Positions 11,001 to 23,931 are shown, counted from the stretch's first letter. The stretch is DNA of 64,000 nt from Paragyromitra xinjiangensis (GCA_038503065.1 JBCAMK010000002.1:1-64000), one strand, 5' to 3'. Notes: generated by a model not told the origin, from the letters alone. Made by a program: numbers and translations.

Positions 11001-13151
11001 TATGGTAACGGTGCCGCCAATATTGCGGTTTCTGTCACGTAGCGGCCTCATGCCGACTCATCTTGGAGTTGCTGTCACATCGGAACTCCGTGTCTTGGAT
11101 TCCTTGAGTCACCGCGGGGATTTAGCTACAGCCTTTTCCCACCGAAAAAGATCTGCAGGCCCGGACTTTCGCCTAAACAAGGTGAAACTAGACTCATACC
11201 CTCGTATATAAATATGCCATGCTATTAATTTATAGTGGTGGGTGTGTCGCTAGTCTTGTTCCCAGTTAGACCCCTCATACATCAGTCGCACATTAATATT
11301 TTGGCTCTCGCAGGAGGACATAAAGGCATCAGAAATGATGAGATATCCTAGCCGCCCTGCCGAAACCGTTTGCCATCAGCGGGGATCGTTGTAGGGGTGG
11401 GTTTACTCCAAAATAACTGTCAGCTCCCTCTCTCAGAAGGATTAAACCCTATAGCCACAACTGACTGGGATTGCTCATTACAGCACGTTGAGTGAAGTAA
11501 ATTTACCAAATATGACAGAAATCAAGCGGGAAATTCATCCAAAGGCTCTCTATCCATAAGTATCAAGAACCGTTTCTCAATTGCCACTATTTCAACTACC
11601 ACTATGGATAGTTCCATTCCACTGGGAATGTCAATGACATGACTTTACAAAATTGAGGACCACGTTCGATCTTGGCGTGCCACACTCGGTAGATCTACCC
11701 CGTAACCGAAGCAGATGGGTGGAGCTGTTGAAAATCTCGATCCCCTGTACACATATATTCACTTTACTGGTACCCCTCCCGTCTGCACCACTAAGGGTCG
11801 ATCCGGGAGGGCAAGTTCCCGCAACCGAATCGCGGATCTGAGACTCCCGGGCCCTGTATGGATGACTTTGTTGGTGTTCACGATACGATGAGTGTACATC
11901 ACTTCACTATCTCAACGGTGCCTGAGGGAAAAACGAACAGATTTTTCACATACCGCAGCCCGTAACTTTGGATTGTTATCTTCCAAATCTCGACCACAGG
12001 CCAAACGTATCTCATCTCGGCCATTTTTCAGATATCTCACCCTACCAGGTACTAGGTTAATAAGCTCGCCACTTGGTCTTATATCCCGATCTTCGTAACT
12101 TAGTGTAATCCGAGATACCTGATAGGCTCTAGTGAAACCCTCTGAAATAAAAGCTTATTGATACTGGGACAAGGATCTCTACACACAAAGCTGGTTTTTC
12201 TCTTTTGTTGGGCTCGTGCATAAAGCCACCACGATCGGTTCTTGCTACATCCTCATTCGTACTAGTTATATGCCTACCCCAGAAACACTAAATATCTCTG
12301 ATCCTAGTGATTTGAGTCATCTCTATTGCCTCCGGGCTATGGAACGGCCCAGCTAGGGTTCTAATACCCGCCCGGTTAGCTTCTCGAGTTTCTCCGAGAC
12401 TTGTGGCCTATCCTCATCTAGACTTTGTCATTGTCACCTCCCTCTAATATTCGGCAGTTTATATGGGTCATCAATCTGCCGGTCTCGTATTGCTTCGAAG
12501 TGGTCTCGGTAGCTCTAGGGATGTCAAAGAATATGGAGTTAATTTTACTTGGGGATTAACTAAATCCGTCTATTGAACGGAGCAAAGATCTCGTATTCAA
12601 AACTACTTAGAGAATTTAGGGTAAGCGTGACCATTTGTAGCGGAATATTAGTCGTTACATCATAAGTACAAAACGTCATGCGTCACTCACCTACAGTTTG
12701 GTCTATTTCACAAACCGCAGAACCGTGCTGACTTCAGACATTTTATGAGGTATCCCTTACGTTGGTAATGCTTCTAACTTCCTTCCGAACAGGTCTCGGA
12801 GGGTCTTATGCACGTTTTTCCTCTTCCTAATACGGTTTAGTTTCTCGGATTAATGTTGACAGCATCGGAGGACCAACGTAAGGGATACGAGGGTGGAGAT
12901 CCCAGGGCTGTGCATTGTGACCCTGGCAAATATCCCAATTCCCTAACTTTTCTCTGCAGCCAAAAGCTGCGGAATTCCTGTCCGGATACGATTGGAGTGA
13001 CAGGAGCAGGTAGCGGTTTTTATAAAGCCCTAGCTTTCCTACAGACCTTCTTTTCTTATCGGCATCCATTCATCAAGTTTTAATTCTTTGACCACCCAAC
13101 ACTTAGCAAAAAAGAAAAAATCCATTGAAAAAAATACAGTCGACAAAATAT
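8064..13151. other. Five-kilobase gene-free block
   Basis: I see no gene. Reading frames are short and without family motifs, and stops are frequent on both strands. The only structured object found is the MITE at 9921-10146. The last 100 bp are the P450 upstream region. Confidence 0.55.
9921..10146. mobile_element. MITE, TA-flanked, 40-bp inverted repeats
   Basis: Arms 9921-9960 and 10107-10146 are inverted copies (CTACGGGTGTAGGGGTAAGT... with one mismatch near the end). TA is present on each side (9919-9920, 10147-10148). Length 226 bp, no coding capacity. The ends differ from the other three elements here, so it is a separate family. Confidence 0.8.
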
Positions 13152-15132
13152 ATGGCTCTCACACTAAATGTGGGCAATTTGGCCCCATATTTGACAGTCT
13201 ACAACGTTGCTAGTCTTACCCTAGGACTCGTAAGTTATTTATCTTGAATCCAAATACCTATGGATAGAAGCTGACCAAAACCCGGAAGACTATTACCTAC
13301 TTCGTCAGTGGATGGATCTATAACATTTACTTCCATCCACTCTCCAAATACCCCGGCCCAAAACTGGCCGCAGCTTCTCAGGTTATTCCTCTCCAACCCC
13401 ATACCTCTTATGTTTCCACCTAACAAAATCCGTACAGATATTCCATATTCGTGATTGGTTGGGTGGACAATACCCACACGCCGTAAAAAGGCTTCACGAC
13501 AAATACGGTCCTGTCGTTCGCACTGGCCCAAACCAACTCTCCTACTCTTCGGCAACCTCGTGGAAGGATATATATGGACATGTTTCAGGACGAAAACCGT
13601 TTCTAAAGGCTGGATTATATGACGACGGCGAAGCAAAGAATGTCGTTAGTACACGCGATCCACACGAGCATGGGAAAATGCGCCGAAACCTTAGTCATGG
13701 ATTTTCTGCAAAAGCGTTAGCTGAACAGGAAGCTCTTGTTCATGATTATGTCGACAAATTCGTCCGCCAGATTAACGTTTACGCGACTGGAGAAGAAGGT
13801 GCGGATATGGTCAATTGGTACAATTTCGCAACGTTTGACATTATTGGTGATTTGGCATTCGGCGAAGCATTCGGCAGCTTGAACGACGGTTAGTTCTACG
13901 GCCCTGGATATATACCTCCCCGTTTCCTCATTACCTACTTGAGAACTAATAGTGTTGGATACTGATTAGGAAAACCACATTTTTGGGTCTCAAATATCTT
14001 GGGATCAGTGAAAGCCGGAACATGGATAATAGTACTCAACAAAAGCAGAATCTTCAAAGCCCTCATTCCCTTTCTCATACCCAAAGGAATGATGGAGGCG
14101 AGGCGGAAGCACTTTAAGTACAGTCGGGAAAAAGTTGTCAGGTTTGTTCCTCAAGACCGAGTGATTTAGCATGAAGAAGACACCTGCTTACAGTGGTATT
14201 GTAGACGCATGGAATCTAAATCACCGAGGAAGGACTTATTGTCCGGGTTGGTGATGAAACAAAAAACGGACGAAGAAATCACATTGGATGAGATGGAATC
14301 ACAGGCTGCAGTTTTAATGTACCAACCAAATACAAAGAATTTTAATAATCACAGCTAACCATCCTTCTACTATTAGTCTCGCTGGTTCAGAGACAACCGC
14401 CACATTACTCTCGGGAATCACGTACCACATCTGCCGCAGCCCAGCCGTGTACCAAAAACTGGTGAACGAGATCCGCAGCGCCTTTAGCAACTACGACGAA
14501 ATCAATGGGCTTGCCACAGAACGCTTAACGTACCTTAAAGCTGTCCTCGATGAGGGTCTCCGAATTTACCCTCCTGTGCCCATAGGGTTGCCAAGGGTCA
14601 GTGCCGGCGAAACTGTGGATGGCGCTTATGTTCCTGAAGGGGTATGTTCCCATACGAAAATTTACGCTTGTTAATGTGCGATGAATGATGCTAACAAAAG
14701 GGAAAAACTGGCATAGACGCAAGTATCCACCTCATCATGGGCTGCAACACACTCGGAGGAAAACTTCCACCGTCCATTCGACTTCTTGCCGGAACGCTGG
14801 ATCGATCCTGAGTGTACAGACAAGAAACAAGCAAGCCAGCCTTTCCTACTCGGAACTCGCGTTTGTTTGGGGAGAAGGTATGTCCTTGCGTTCCTTTCAT
14901 CAAGCTTCCTCTCCTAGTCTAAAGCTGGTATACTAACGAAACCAACAGTTTGGCGCTCATGGAGATGCGTATCATCCTGTGCAAAATGCTGTGGGCTTAC
15001 GACATGCAACTCATAAACCCTGACCACGATTGGATGAAAGACAATTTATGCCACGCTCTCTGGAACAAGCCACCCTTACAAGCCAGATTTACAAGGAGGG
15101 CGGGGGCTATCATACCTCCACTGGAACACTAA
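13152..15132 (+). CDS. Cytochrome P450 monooxygenase
   Basis: Haem-thiolate monooxygenase, probably anchored in the ER by a hydrophobic N-terminus; substrate not inferable. Exons 13152-13229, 13268-13381, 13438-13888, 13970-14141, 14205-14318, 14377-14641, 14717-14877 and 14949-15132 give 448 aa. Seen in order: the fungal N-terminal signature [20 protein letters not shown], the I-helix AGSETT, the K-helix ExxR as EGLR, the PERW region ([10 protein letters not shown]) and the haem-binding loop [11 protein letters not shown] with its Cys ligand. Every P450 hallmark is present, so it should be functional. It is somewhat short for the family (about 500 aa), mostly at the N-terminus, and intron 1 as read is only 38 nt, so exon 1 is the least certain part. 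General likeness is to CYP65/trichothecene-type hydroxylases. No other secondary-metabolism gene is adjacent. Confidence 0.88.
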
Positions 15133-16092
15133 GCGGGGTTAGGACGGCTGGCTGGAATTTTTGAGTATATTTCCTGTTGGCTAAGACTAGCTAGTGTTCT
15201 CCAAACTAAAATCCTTGTATTCGAATTTCTTTTATGGGTGAATTATACTATTTTATTCCAATACTATTCTTGAAAATTCAATAGCCATAAGCGAGTTGAA
15301 CTAGGTGCCTGTCCACAATCGTACACTCTGCTCCGTCTGCACGGCATAGTATGAATTATAGATTGGTCCATTAAAACGAGACGAAAGGAAGAATGAGGGA
15401 AACCAATAGATCTTAATTCAGCCCACAGGACTGTTTTAAATCCCTCCGTGCTGCAAAATCATGCGCAGACCAATAAAGAGCGTCTCGTGGAAGAGGCTCA
15501 CTACCCTAGAGACCATAGGAGGGCCTCTTCCCTCCCTCTATCTCTGTTGCACTGAAGCCCTCGCCAATGATACTGCTGTAACCCAAGCCCACCACTCGCA
15601 GGCTGTCTGACGTGCCAATGTGCTCGTCCCGAGTGATAGCGAATGAATGAACTCAAGCTATCCGCATCATGCTTCACCCTATAAGAAAGTTCTCCCACCG
15701 CATGCACAGGATCCATCACGAAGTAACTGCGCATGAATCTACAGCCTAGTTATTTCAAAACTTCGCACCAAAATACCACATGCGCACATCTCACAGTATT
15801 AAAACACCATCCTCCCCGATATCTTATTCCAGGAATGCAAATACTTTTGAGATTCATCACCCATCGTAAGCTCATTAACCAGAAAAAAAATACAGTAGTC
15901 CACCGATCCCCGATCCTTAACCAAATAATAACCAAAAGATATCATAAATGCGACAGACCCGGTATACAACCCAAAAAAAAAACAAGAAAACCCCCTTACT
16001 TTTCAACACCCTAATCAACCCCGCTAAGATAATAAAAGAAACCGTCTTCATACCCTCCCCACGGCCTCCACCGTACCATCTGCCCTTCGCTC
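15133..16092. other. Convergent 3' intergenic region
   Basis: Lies between the 3' ends of the P450 (plus) and the DUF7514-like gene (minus). A-rich stretches near 15,885 and 15,970. No gene seen. Confidence 0.5.
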
Positions 16093-18806
16093 TCATGACC
16101 TCCGATATCCTCCTCCGCCATACTGGCTCCTCCTACCGCTGGTCTCTCCCGGTGGGCCTCCCACGGGACCACTTGCTGACTGCCGGCGTAGATCTCGCTC
16201 ATACTCGTCCTGGTATGCGTACTCTGCGACGCGGCGGTCATCTCTCTCCCTATCACGTGGGTTTCTATATTCCTCAAACCTACAGTTTATATCAAGTCAG
16301 CTACTCTGCGTGTCAAGGTGGAAAGGACAGGGTAAACAAACTCGTAAGGATCAGCACCATCCGGTCCGCCGTGTCGGTCGTTTCCAAGCTTCCTGAACAG
16401 CTCACGTTGTTCTCGCTCCACACGCGCACGCTCCTCATGCCGTTTTTCACGTCCTCCCGCGGGAAGCGGAACTGGAGGAGGGCCTCCTGGAGGGCCTGGC
16501 GCAGGTGCGGGGGCATCTAGAGGTGGACCGATGTTGTCGGCAGATCCGGGAGTACGAGCTGAGATACCAGACGACCCAGACCAGTCACCACGGTCGGGGC
16601 TGGGAGAAGCACGGCGATGGCGAGATTGGTGCCGCGATTGATGGCGGCGGGAACGATATTCAGATCTGTCGCGCTGCCTGCTGCTGCGTGGCTTTTCATC
16701 ATCCGCACTTGGATGGTGGCCATGAGAAGTGTGGGGTCGCGGTGGTGGGGCTTGTCCTCGGGTTGGAGGTTTCATATCATCACCGAGCGTAGGACGGGAG
16801 CCAAGGTCTTCCCGCCAGCCACGGTTACCTCCTGACTCCGACGCATACGACTTCGGAGGGCGGTCGATGGGGCTTTTGGCCTTTGATCCCTTGTGGTGGA
16901 GTCGCTCGTCATCTTCTTCGTCGTCTGGGTACGGCGCGGGCATAGGAGGCTTCTTTCGGCCATATGCAGGCGGGTCGAACGGACCCTCCGCTCCCTCAGG
17001 CGGGGTCATTTGGTCTCGAGGGGGGCCATAGGGGTGGCTACCAGGTGCGGGAAGGGCGAGGGTTTCTTCCTCCGACTCTTCATCGTAGTCTGGCGGGAAC
17101 TCTTCCCATACTCTCCACCAACCATCACGAATAATCTGATCTTCCTTCTCGGGGAAGCAGCGCCGCGGGATCAGTTTGGGGTAACGTCTGTTCTCCTTGG
17201 TATCTTGAATAACCCAGGTGCTAACGATTTTTTGAAGGCGCACAGCTTCACGATTTGGGTTTGACATGAGTTGTGTGAACATCCAGGTTTCAAATCCACG
17301 GGGGGTCAAGGCTGGGATGCACGGTTTCTGATCAGATGCGGGTGGCATGTAAAAGTGCTCGCAGTTCAGAGCGCGGTAGATGGAAGAAAGGGAGGAGTAA
17401 GATCGGCCAGTGAAGAACACTATCAACTGTAAGCATTTACCCAGCAGAGCGTTTTTAGGGAGTAGTCCACTACCTTTCCAGTCGAGTGGTTCGCCATCTT
17501 TCCCTTCAACCGCGTTAGAGGCATAAAAATCCACCATCTTATCCGGGGTAATAACGATGCTATCCTTTACAGGACGCTCTTTGATCTGCGAGACAGTTAG
17601 CTACACTCTAGTGGTAATTGGAACAAAATTACATGCCATGTAATTCCCAATATCCCTCAACAAGCCAATCAACTTTTCCCTTGGTCGGGGCTCCCTCCCA
17701 GGCTCCTTGTCAACCAATTCACCCCAAATCTCGTAGTGAATGCTGCCCTCGTCCATGGTCATTTTCGGTTTTCCTGCAGTGGTAGAAGCGGCCGAAGTCC
17801 CAGGAGTGGGGTTATAGCTAAAGCCAGACGTGGCGCTCGACTTGGAGTGACGATGTGATCCCTTTCTTCCGAGACCATCCTCGTGAACTTGCGCCGGGAT
17901 GGGGATCTTTGAATGTGAAGGGGCGGGAGCCGATGCTAGAGCTGGCGTTGGAGCACCCGATTGCGGGGGGAAATACGACTGTTGCGACGGCGGTGCATAA
18001 TGTTGAGACTGAGGTGGACGCTGTTGATGATGCGAATGATTTGGAGGAGGTGGACCGGGTGCGGGCTCAGCACCTGGACCAGTGTAGGTTGGGAAAGCGC
18101 CGGGGATTTGAGGGACTGGCTGTGGACGATAAGAGCCGTGTGGCTGATGCTGTGGCTGGGGCGGGGCAGGCACAGTGGTAGCAACTGGAGATCCCCCCTG
18201 TTGCTGCGGGGGAACCGGATGAGACAGCAGTGGCGCAGCTCCTTGAGGGGGGGCAGCCACTGGCTGTCCTCCGCCAAGATTTGAGAACTGGATGCTCCTC
18301 ATCAAATCCTCAGCCAGTCTCTGCACGACATCCGGCGGCAAACCATGTGTATTAGCGATAATGCGAGGGAGGTCTGGAGAGAAGCCTGCTGATGGTGGTG
18401 GTGGGCCATATTCTTGTCGCGTTTGCAGCGGCTGGGGTGGTTGGGGCTGGGGTGGGGAAAAGTCTGGTCTTCCGGTACGATAGCCACCACCACCACCACT
18501 TCCTCCTCCCGGCGCCGGAGCTGGAGCTTGTTGCGACTGGCCCTGAGGCTGTGTCTGGTAGTAACCGCTGGGAGGTCCATTCGAAGGTGGAGCATAACCT
18601 TGCGAGGCATAGGGAGCAGTGGTGTGTGGTCTCAGCGGTGGAGGTTGTTGCTGAGGGGGAGAGTTGGAGTAGCTGGAGACCGGAGAAGTCGCAGCGTTCT
18701 GGCCATAAGACGATTGCTGTTGCTGTGAGGGAGGAGGGCCACCATGATGACTAGCGTAGAAAGGCGAGGAGGACGGAGGTCCTTGGTTATAGTAGTGATT
18801 TGACAT
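16093..18806 (-). CDS. Pro/Gln-rich protein with DUF7514-like core
   Basis: Exons 18806-17625, 17585-17474, 17419-16342 and 16279-16093 give 852 aa. The N-terminal 340 residues are disordered and rich in Pro, Gln, Ser and Tyr (MSNHYYNQGPPSSS start). Residues about 350-560 form the conserved core: IHYEIWGELVDKE, then IVITPDKMVDFY, SIYRALNCEHFYMPP and PALTPRGFETWM, which match my memory of the fungal DUF7514 domain (function unknown). The remainder is charged, Pro-rich and then Arg/Glu-rich (RRHQSRHQSRHRRASPSP; final RNPRDRERDDRR), resembling RNA-binding-protein tails. The first donor is GTTCCA, weak. An upstream in-frame ATG at 19055 would add 83 hydrophobic/Ser residues; I prefer 18806. Possibly an RNA- or condensate-associated protein; that role is inference. 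Confidence 0.78.
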
Positions 18807-21800
18807 GGTGCCGCTTTCTGGAGCGACTGAAGTTGAGCGGGGAAGCAACACTGTTGCAGGTGGGAGCCGTATGGGACTGGAGTCTGGGTGATGTGAGCAA
18901 ACTGGTAGGCAACGAAGGTTGGAAGGAGCAGCGATGAGGAAACACCATGAGGAGGGTGAGATAGAAAAGATGCGACGAAACAGAGGATGTGGTAGATGGG
19001 ATAGATGGGATAGAATGAGAGGGAATAGAAAGACACCTACCGAATAGGACAGCAACTGCAGAGATTGCTAGTTGCTTGCCCTAGAATCACTCAGACTCCT
19101 CGGTTGAGCAGAGGAGTGAATTCAGATCAGATCAGACCAGACCAAAGCAGCCAGAGTTGCTGAGGAGGAGAGGAAGAGAAGATGTCGATGGAAGGGAGAA
19201 AGGCCCAAGCCAACTGGGGAAGAAGAGGGGAGGTTGATGGGAATGGAATGGAATGGATGGATGGAATGGAATGGAGAGGAAGAGGAAGAGGAAGGGATAG
19301 AAGATTTCTTGTATGTACGGTCTACTGCTGTCTACTACTGCCTATTCTGTGGTATACTCCACGACATGTATAACCTCTACTTGACTATGACGATGATTAC
19401 AGCCAACAGGCGGAGAGAAACAGCAGACACAGCAGAGGCTCTCGTCCCGTTGGTCAGCTCCATTTGATTTAACCCTCTCATTCACTCGCTCGCTCCCCAA
19501 CGACTCACACCTCTCTCCCTCCCCTCCCCTCTCCTCTCTCCCCCCTCCGTGACGTGGTTTACTGTTGCTCGTCCATTGCGGGCAGGGTTCCCCGTTTCAC
19601 CCGGCTGCCAAGCGACCTGGTAACATTTCAAAAATGTGAAGTGGAGTAAATAAAAAAATAAAATCAATTCTCGCCTGCTGTTTGAGGCTCTTCTTCTTCT
19701 CCACTCCAGCGTCCTGTCACTGAATTTTCAACCGTCCTATGTAACCTGCAGCCTGAGCCGAGGCGCCTGCACTGCTGAAATATCTCCAGCAAACTCCTCA
19801 CCCCTCTCCATATCATCACCACACTGTGCTCCTCTTCTCACACGTTATCTCCCTCCATGTGAAAATTTAGAAACCATGACCATCTTCCCCTCACCAAAAT
19901 CTCATCCATCGACAATCTTCTCCCAGAATGTTCCTAGCGTGTAACCTGTAGGCGAGCTAATCACACGCCCGGTTTCATCCTGTTCCTGGGATGTGGGAGA
20001 GGTAGGAAGAAAAAAAGTGAGAGAGACGATCTCTAAGCAACGAATGGCAACCCCGTTCTCCCCTACATCCATACACCCAGCGATGGCCTACCATTCCGAT
20101 GTGCATGCATGCGTAAATAGTAGCACCACCACACACACTCACTGACTGCATCGTGGCCGAACGTCATACCTACCTTCGATGATAGCTTGAATTTCCATTC
20201 TACTTTTTGCTTTTACTTTTTGTATTCGAGCGATACGAACGGCACTGAATCGTCGGGTTGCGGCCCGTGTTTCGGCGTCGGAGATAGATGTTCTCGTGTT
20301 TTTTATCCTCCAAGTCTTTACGAAGGAGGTTGTCCACGGCTCTGAATTGTAGTCGAGTTGTACATACTGGCGCCTTTTCCGCTGTGCAGTCACTGCCACA
20401 GCGACATGCGCCTGTGAGCACTAGCAGTAAAGTACATGTACTTGCCTCCAGCACATCCCACATGCGACGTTCCGCTCCCAACCGCCCATCTTGTACATAG
20501 CCTTATGTCCGCATCCAAATACTTCATCTAGTTTAATAGGAATCATTTTTTCCCGTTGCATTTCCTGGTTTCTACCTTGCTGCCTTGGTGACTGCTCTGC
20601 CGTAACTCCGCCCCTCGTCTAGGCACCCGCAGAGTGGCATTCACTGTCGGCCCGATGGTTCGGATTGCGAGGTGACTGCAGATACGCGATGGACGGAATA
20701 CACGCAGGGTGGGGTACCAAGGTCATGTGAGATCACTCGATTCAAGTTGACCTCCTCGACATCGTGTCATCCAAATATCCCTCTTCTCTCGACAATCGAT
20801 CGAATCAGTACATTGGGATCTGGATATAATCTTTCGATGGGTTGCCGTTATTCTAGCTGGGTGACCATTGGAAAAGAATTATAAACCATCCCCCGCCCCA
20901 GGTCAATCCATCCATTCGTTCAGAGAAATTTTAAAAAAAAAGAACTCAACAAAAAACGGCTTGCCCATCACGGTATCTCAAACGATATTATATAGTTGGC
21001 AAATCCGAAAAACCACTCAACCTTCAGCTGAATGCTTTCATCCTCATCACGCATAAAAGGGATTTTATTTCTTTTTTTTTTCGTTATTTCAATTATTACT
21101 ATAATTACCACCAGCTTTTATTTTTCATAAAGCGGGAATAATTAATTAACCCACTCCTTGGCATCCGACTAACAAAGCCACAACTCACGCCAGTCAACGT
21201 CAAGAACTTCCATTCGCTTACTAGAACATCCCATCTCCCCGGACCAACTCATATTGGCACAAACCCGCTATCCAAAGATAAAGCGAATCTACTCACGTAA
21301 CATCCAAATCCTCGGCAAATCGAAACACCCTCATCACTCTGCCGGTATCGTGAGTCCTCTATGGCACGAGGCGCGGGGCCGGCCGCGTTTATGATCATCC
21401 GCTGTCATCGGGTCATGTCTCTCAATCGTGCCGATCAGCCCGAAGTAACCGGTGGGTGGAGAGAAAATCCAAGCCACCTCCAGTGTCTGTGCTCTGCATC
21501 GAAGGCATGAAAATCATCGACAAGTAGCGATGTCAGATCACATTTACCTCTGGGACGGAAGTCGAGAACACCATTAGTCCAATAACCACACGGTCTCGTG
21601 TTGTGGCGGCTTATTGGAAGGACCTCAAAACGCGGTTGAGAGAACTCCATCGATTCGCTCGTGGCTTTGGTTGGATGCGCTAATGGACGAATTATAAGAG
21701 GGCTCGTCAGCTCATCATTGGTCTTTTCCGCTGCAGGTGCACAGGGGATCAGACGAACGGGGGAAGGAGCACGTTTTTAGATCAAAAGTCAGCCGACATT

Positions 21801-22657
21801 GATCTGCGTAGGCAGTCGAAAAAATCGGAGGTTATTGGCATGTCAAACTGCTGATTGCGGGGAATCGTGGTGATCTCTCTCGGCAGGAAGTCACTGGATG
21901 TTCCGCTCCCTTAGACATGGGGCCATCATCGGAAGTATTGACTGACTCACGATTTCCCGTTGGATTAGTAAAATCAGTTCATGCCAATAAGTTGTGGAGA
22001 GACGTCGAATAGGCGAGTGACAAACTGTGAACCGATTGGTTGGCAGCCAAGAGATTCCCATCAATTATCGTATGTAGTAACTAATGCAGCATACATACAA
22101 AAAGCCAGCGCTTCCCTACCCCAAGAAGGGAAGAGGAGTTAATATGCCGTAACACCTAATCATCGTGTATGAGCTTGGTGATCAGGCAGGATTTTAGATC
22201 GATTGCTTCTATCCAACCTCATCTCAGTCGAAAGCAGTTCACAGGCAGAGATTCTTACCTAATATCCGATGAACCCATAAATCAACCGATCAATCGGCTT
22301 TTGGAGCAATATATTTGGCATGCGATGCCTTAACTTAGTCGTTAGAATCTTTTTGCAGCTCAGTGACCAATATCCTTATTGCTAAAATGATTTGATGTTC
22401 ATGGGCGAATTATAGCAAAGCTACATGTATCTGGACCTAGTGGAGGTGGAAGAAATGGCCGGGACTCAAAAGATTTCCCTAGTGCGTCGAAGCAGATTTA
22501 GCTACTACAACCATCGAAGCCCAACATATTACAAGGAGTTAGAGTTAGGATTGAGATTTAACTATGTTAGGGCTAGGGTTATATTATATCCAGCTCAGGT
22601 TAATATCACAGGTTACTATCACAGGTTTATAAAACAAATATTGAAGACTCTTCCGTC
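18807..22657. other. Long intergenic region upstream of the DUF7514-like gene
   Basis: No gene recognised. It holds a purine-rich tract with GGAAT repeats at about 19,228-19,300, a nearby pyrimidine-rich tract at about 19,500-19,555 (promoter-like), and degenerate TTAGGG-like text at 22,536-22,580. A short minus-strand ORF at 20,139-20,399 has no support. Confidence 0.45.
19228..19300 (+). repeat. GGAAT/GAGGAA purine-rich simple repeat
   Basis: Imperfect tandem GGAATGGAAT / GGATGGAT units followed by GGAAGAGGAA units; strongly purine-biased on the plus strand. Likely slippage-prone sequence in the 5' flank of the minus-strand gene. Confidence 0.75.
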
Positions 22658-22738
22658 GGTTTCGTGGTGTAGTTGGTTATCACACCAGTCTAACAATAGT
22701 TTCACTGGTGGTCCCCGGTTCGAGCCCGGGCGAAATCA
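22658..22738 (+). tRNA. tRNA-Val(AAC): tRNA-Val (AAC), with 7-nt intron
   Basis: The acceptor stem GGTTTCG pairs with CGAAATC, followed by discriminator A. The D arm reads GTGTAGTTGGTTATCAC, the T arm CCCGG-TTCGAGC-CCGGG. The anticodon stem CCAGT/ACTGG encloses a 14-nt loop, CTAACAATAGTTTC. Removing ATAGTTT after position 37 gives the standard loop CTAACAC with anticodon AAC. The A box and B box (GGTTCGAGCCC) are intact. A T-rich run follows (TTCCTTTTGC), a plausible Pol III stop. Confidence 0.9.
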
Positions 22739-23931
22739 TTCCTTTTGCTTTATTCTGTGAGCCTATGTCACTCCCGTTACCTCAGAGCGGCCCTCTATGA
22801 CGTGCGGTGCTTTCGCTATTTTTTTTAGCGAGAGTGTGCTACTCGTCGTGACTCACCAATGGTCACTCGACATTGTAACATAGTACAGTTCAATCTCCCT
22901 ATAAGGGTTCTCTCCGGGCCAAAATTTATACCCTAATAGAGCAGATACCCTTACAACCAGCTGTATGATACCCGTAAATAGACACCAGGGCCGCCAATCA
23001 TACTCTTATAGAGCGATTACCCTTATAAGGCGAACCCTTATAGGGCGATTGAGCTGTAGCTAGCCTATTTTTCATTATTCTTTACTCATCCGACTAGACT
23101 ACTCAAACTTAAGTTATAGCGCCACAAACTAGCGGTATTTTGTCTTTATTTAATTTATCCACTGCGCTAATATTATTTAGTGTCGGGACAAGCTCCAACT
23201 CAGGGTCAAATATAAATAGGGAAACAATGAGATAAATTGCTAGCCAGATCTGTATAAGCTCGGGTCATACCTCTAGCTACATACTTCATACCTACATAAA
23301 TTTTCAGAACAAAAGAAAGTACTATAGTAAGCGCTGAAGTTGGCGCAAGTGCTTCCACAACACCCTGGCTCCAAGGGTGCGGATGCCGATCTCAATAAAA
23401 TCTAGAATTCAACCTAAAAATGTCTTTTTCTACAATTGTACAAGTATACCTGACACTAACCCCTCTTAAGTACAGTGTAGGTGCTGCTCACTGCTAAAGT
23501 ACTAACCTCAGCGCTTGCCACGCGGGGACATTACCTGGTTTCTAATGATACGGGAGTATTTCCTAAACCCGCAGCGCAATTCAGAAAGCTGAGGCCCAGA
23601 ACTGTAAAACGAATTGAGGTGCTAATATTAAAATCCGTCCTCGACGCCGTAGAATTAGAGAAGGACGAAACAGAAACAAGAGCCGCATCGCCAAATCCAG
23701 CAGCTGGTGAGAGATCGTGAATCAAAGGGGCTTCAGGCTGGGTGATATGCCGTGAGACAAGACACGTTGCTGATTTTGGCTAAAAGCTTGGCATCTCCCC
23801 TTATTCTTCGAGTCTCCACTCACCTGCAGCAGCCTCCCAACCGAAGATGTTCTGTCACATTAGGACAAACAGAAGTGCATAGTACCTTGGCTCACGATTG
23901 CCTTTTCTTATTATTTTTGCCACTTTCAGAA
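22739..23931. other. Intergenic, with MITE
   Basis: Contains the 171-bp pogo-type MITE. A minus-strand ORF at 23,531-23,725 (64 aa, Ser/Ala-rich) has no recognisable motif and I do not call it. Confidence 0.45.
22886..23056. mobile_element. pogo-type MITE related to the 61.6-kb transposon
   Basis: A 171-bp element flanked by TA (22884-22885, 23057-23058). Left end CAGTTCAATCTCCCTATAAG; the right end in reverse complement reads CAGCTCAATCGCCCTATAAG. The autonomous-type element at 61,607 starts CAGCTGAATCGCCCTATAAG. Internally it repeats a CCTTATAA/GGGCGA-type motif, like the subterminal repeats of the long element. No coding capacity. Confidence 0.85.

Noticed and set aside
11002..13083. Several 60-80 aa ORFs on both strands
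   Set aside because: No family motif, no codon bias, overlapping frames of similar length; likely chance.
13152..18806. Secondary-metabolite cluster around the P450
   Set aside because: No backbone synthase, transporter or cluster regulator is adjacent; the next gene is a DUF7514-like protein.
20139..20399. Basic 86-aa minus-strand ORF
   Set aside because: No recognised motif and no splice continuation.
23531..23725. 64-aa Ser/Ala-rich minus-strand ORF
   Set aside because: Looks protein-like but no signal peptide, domain or exon partner could be shown.
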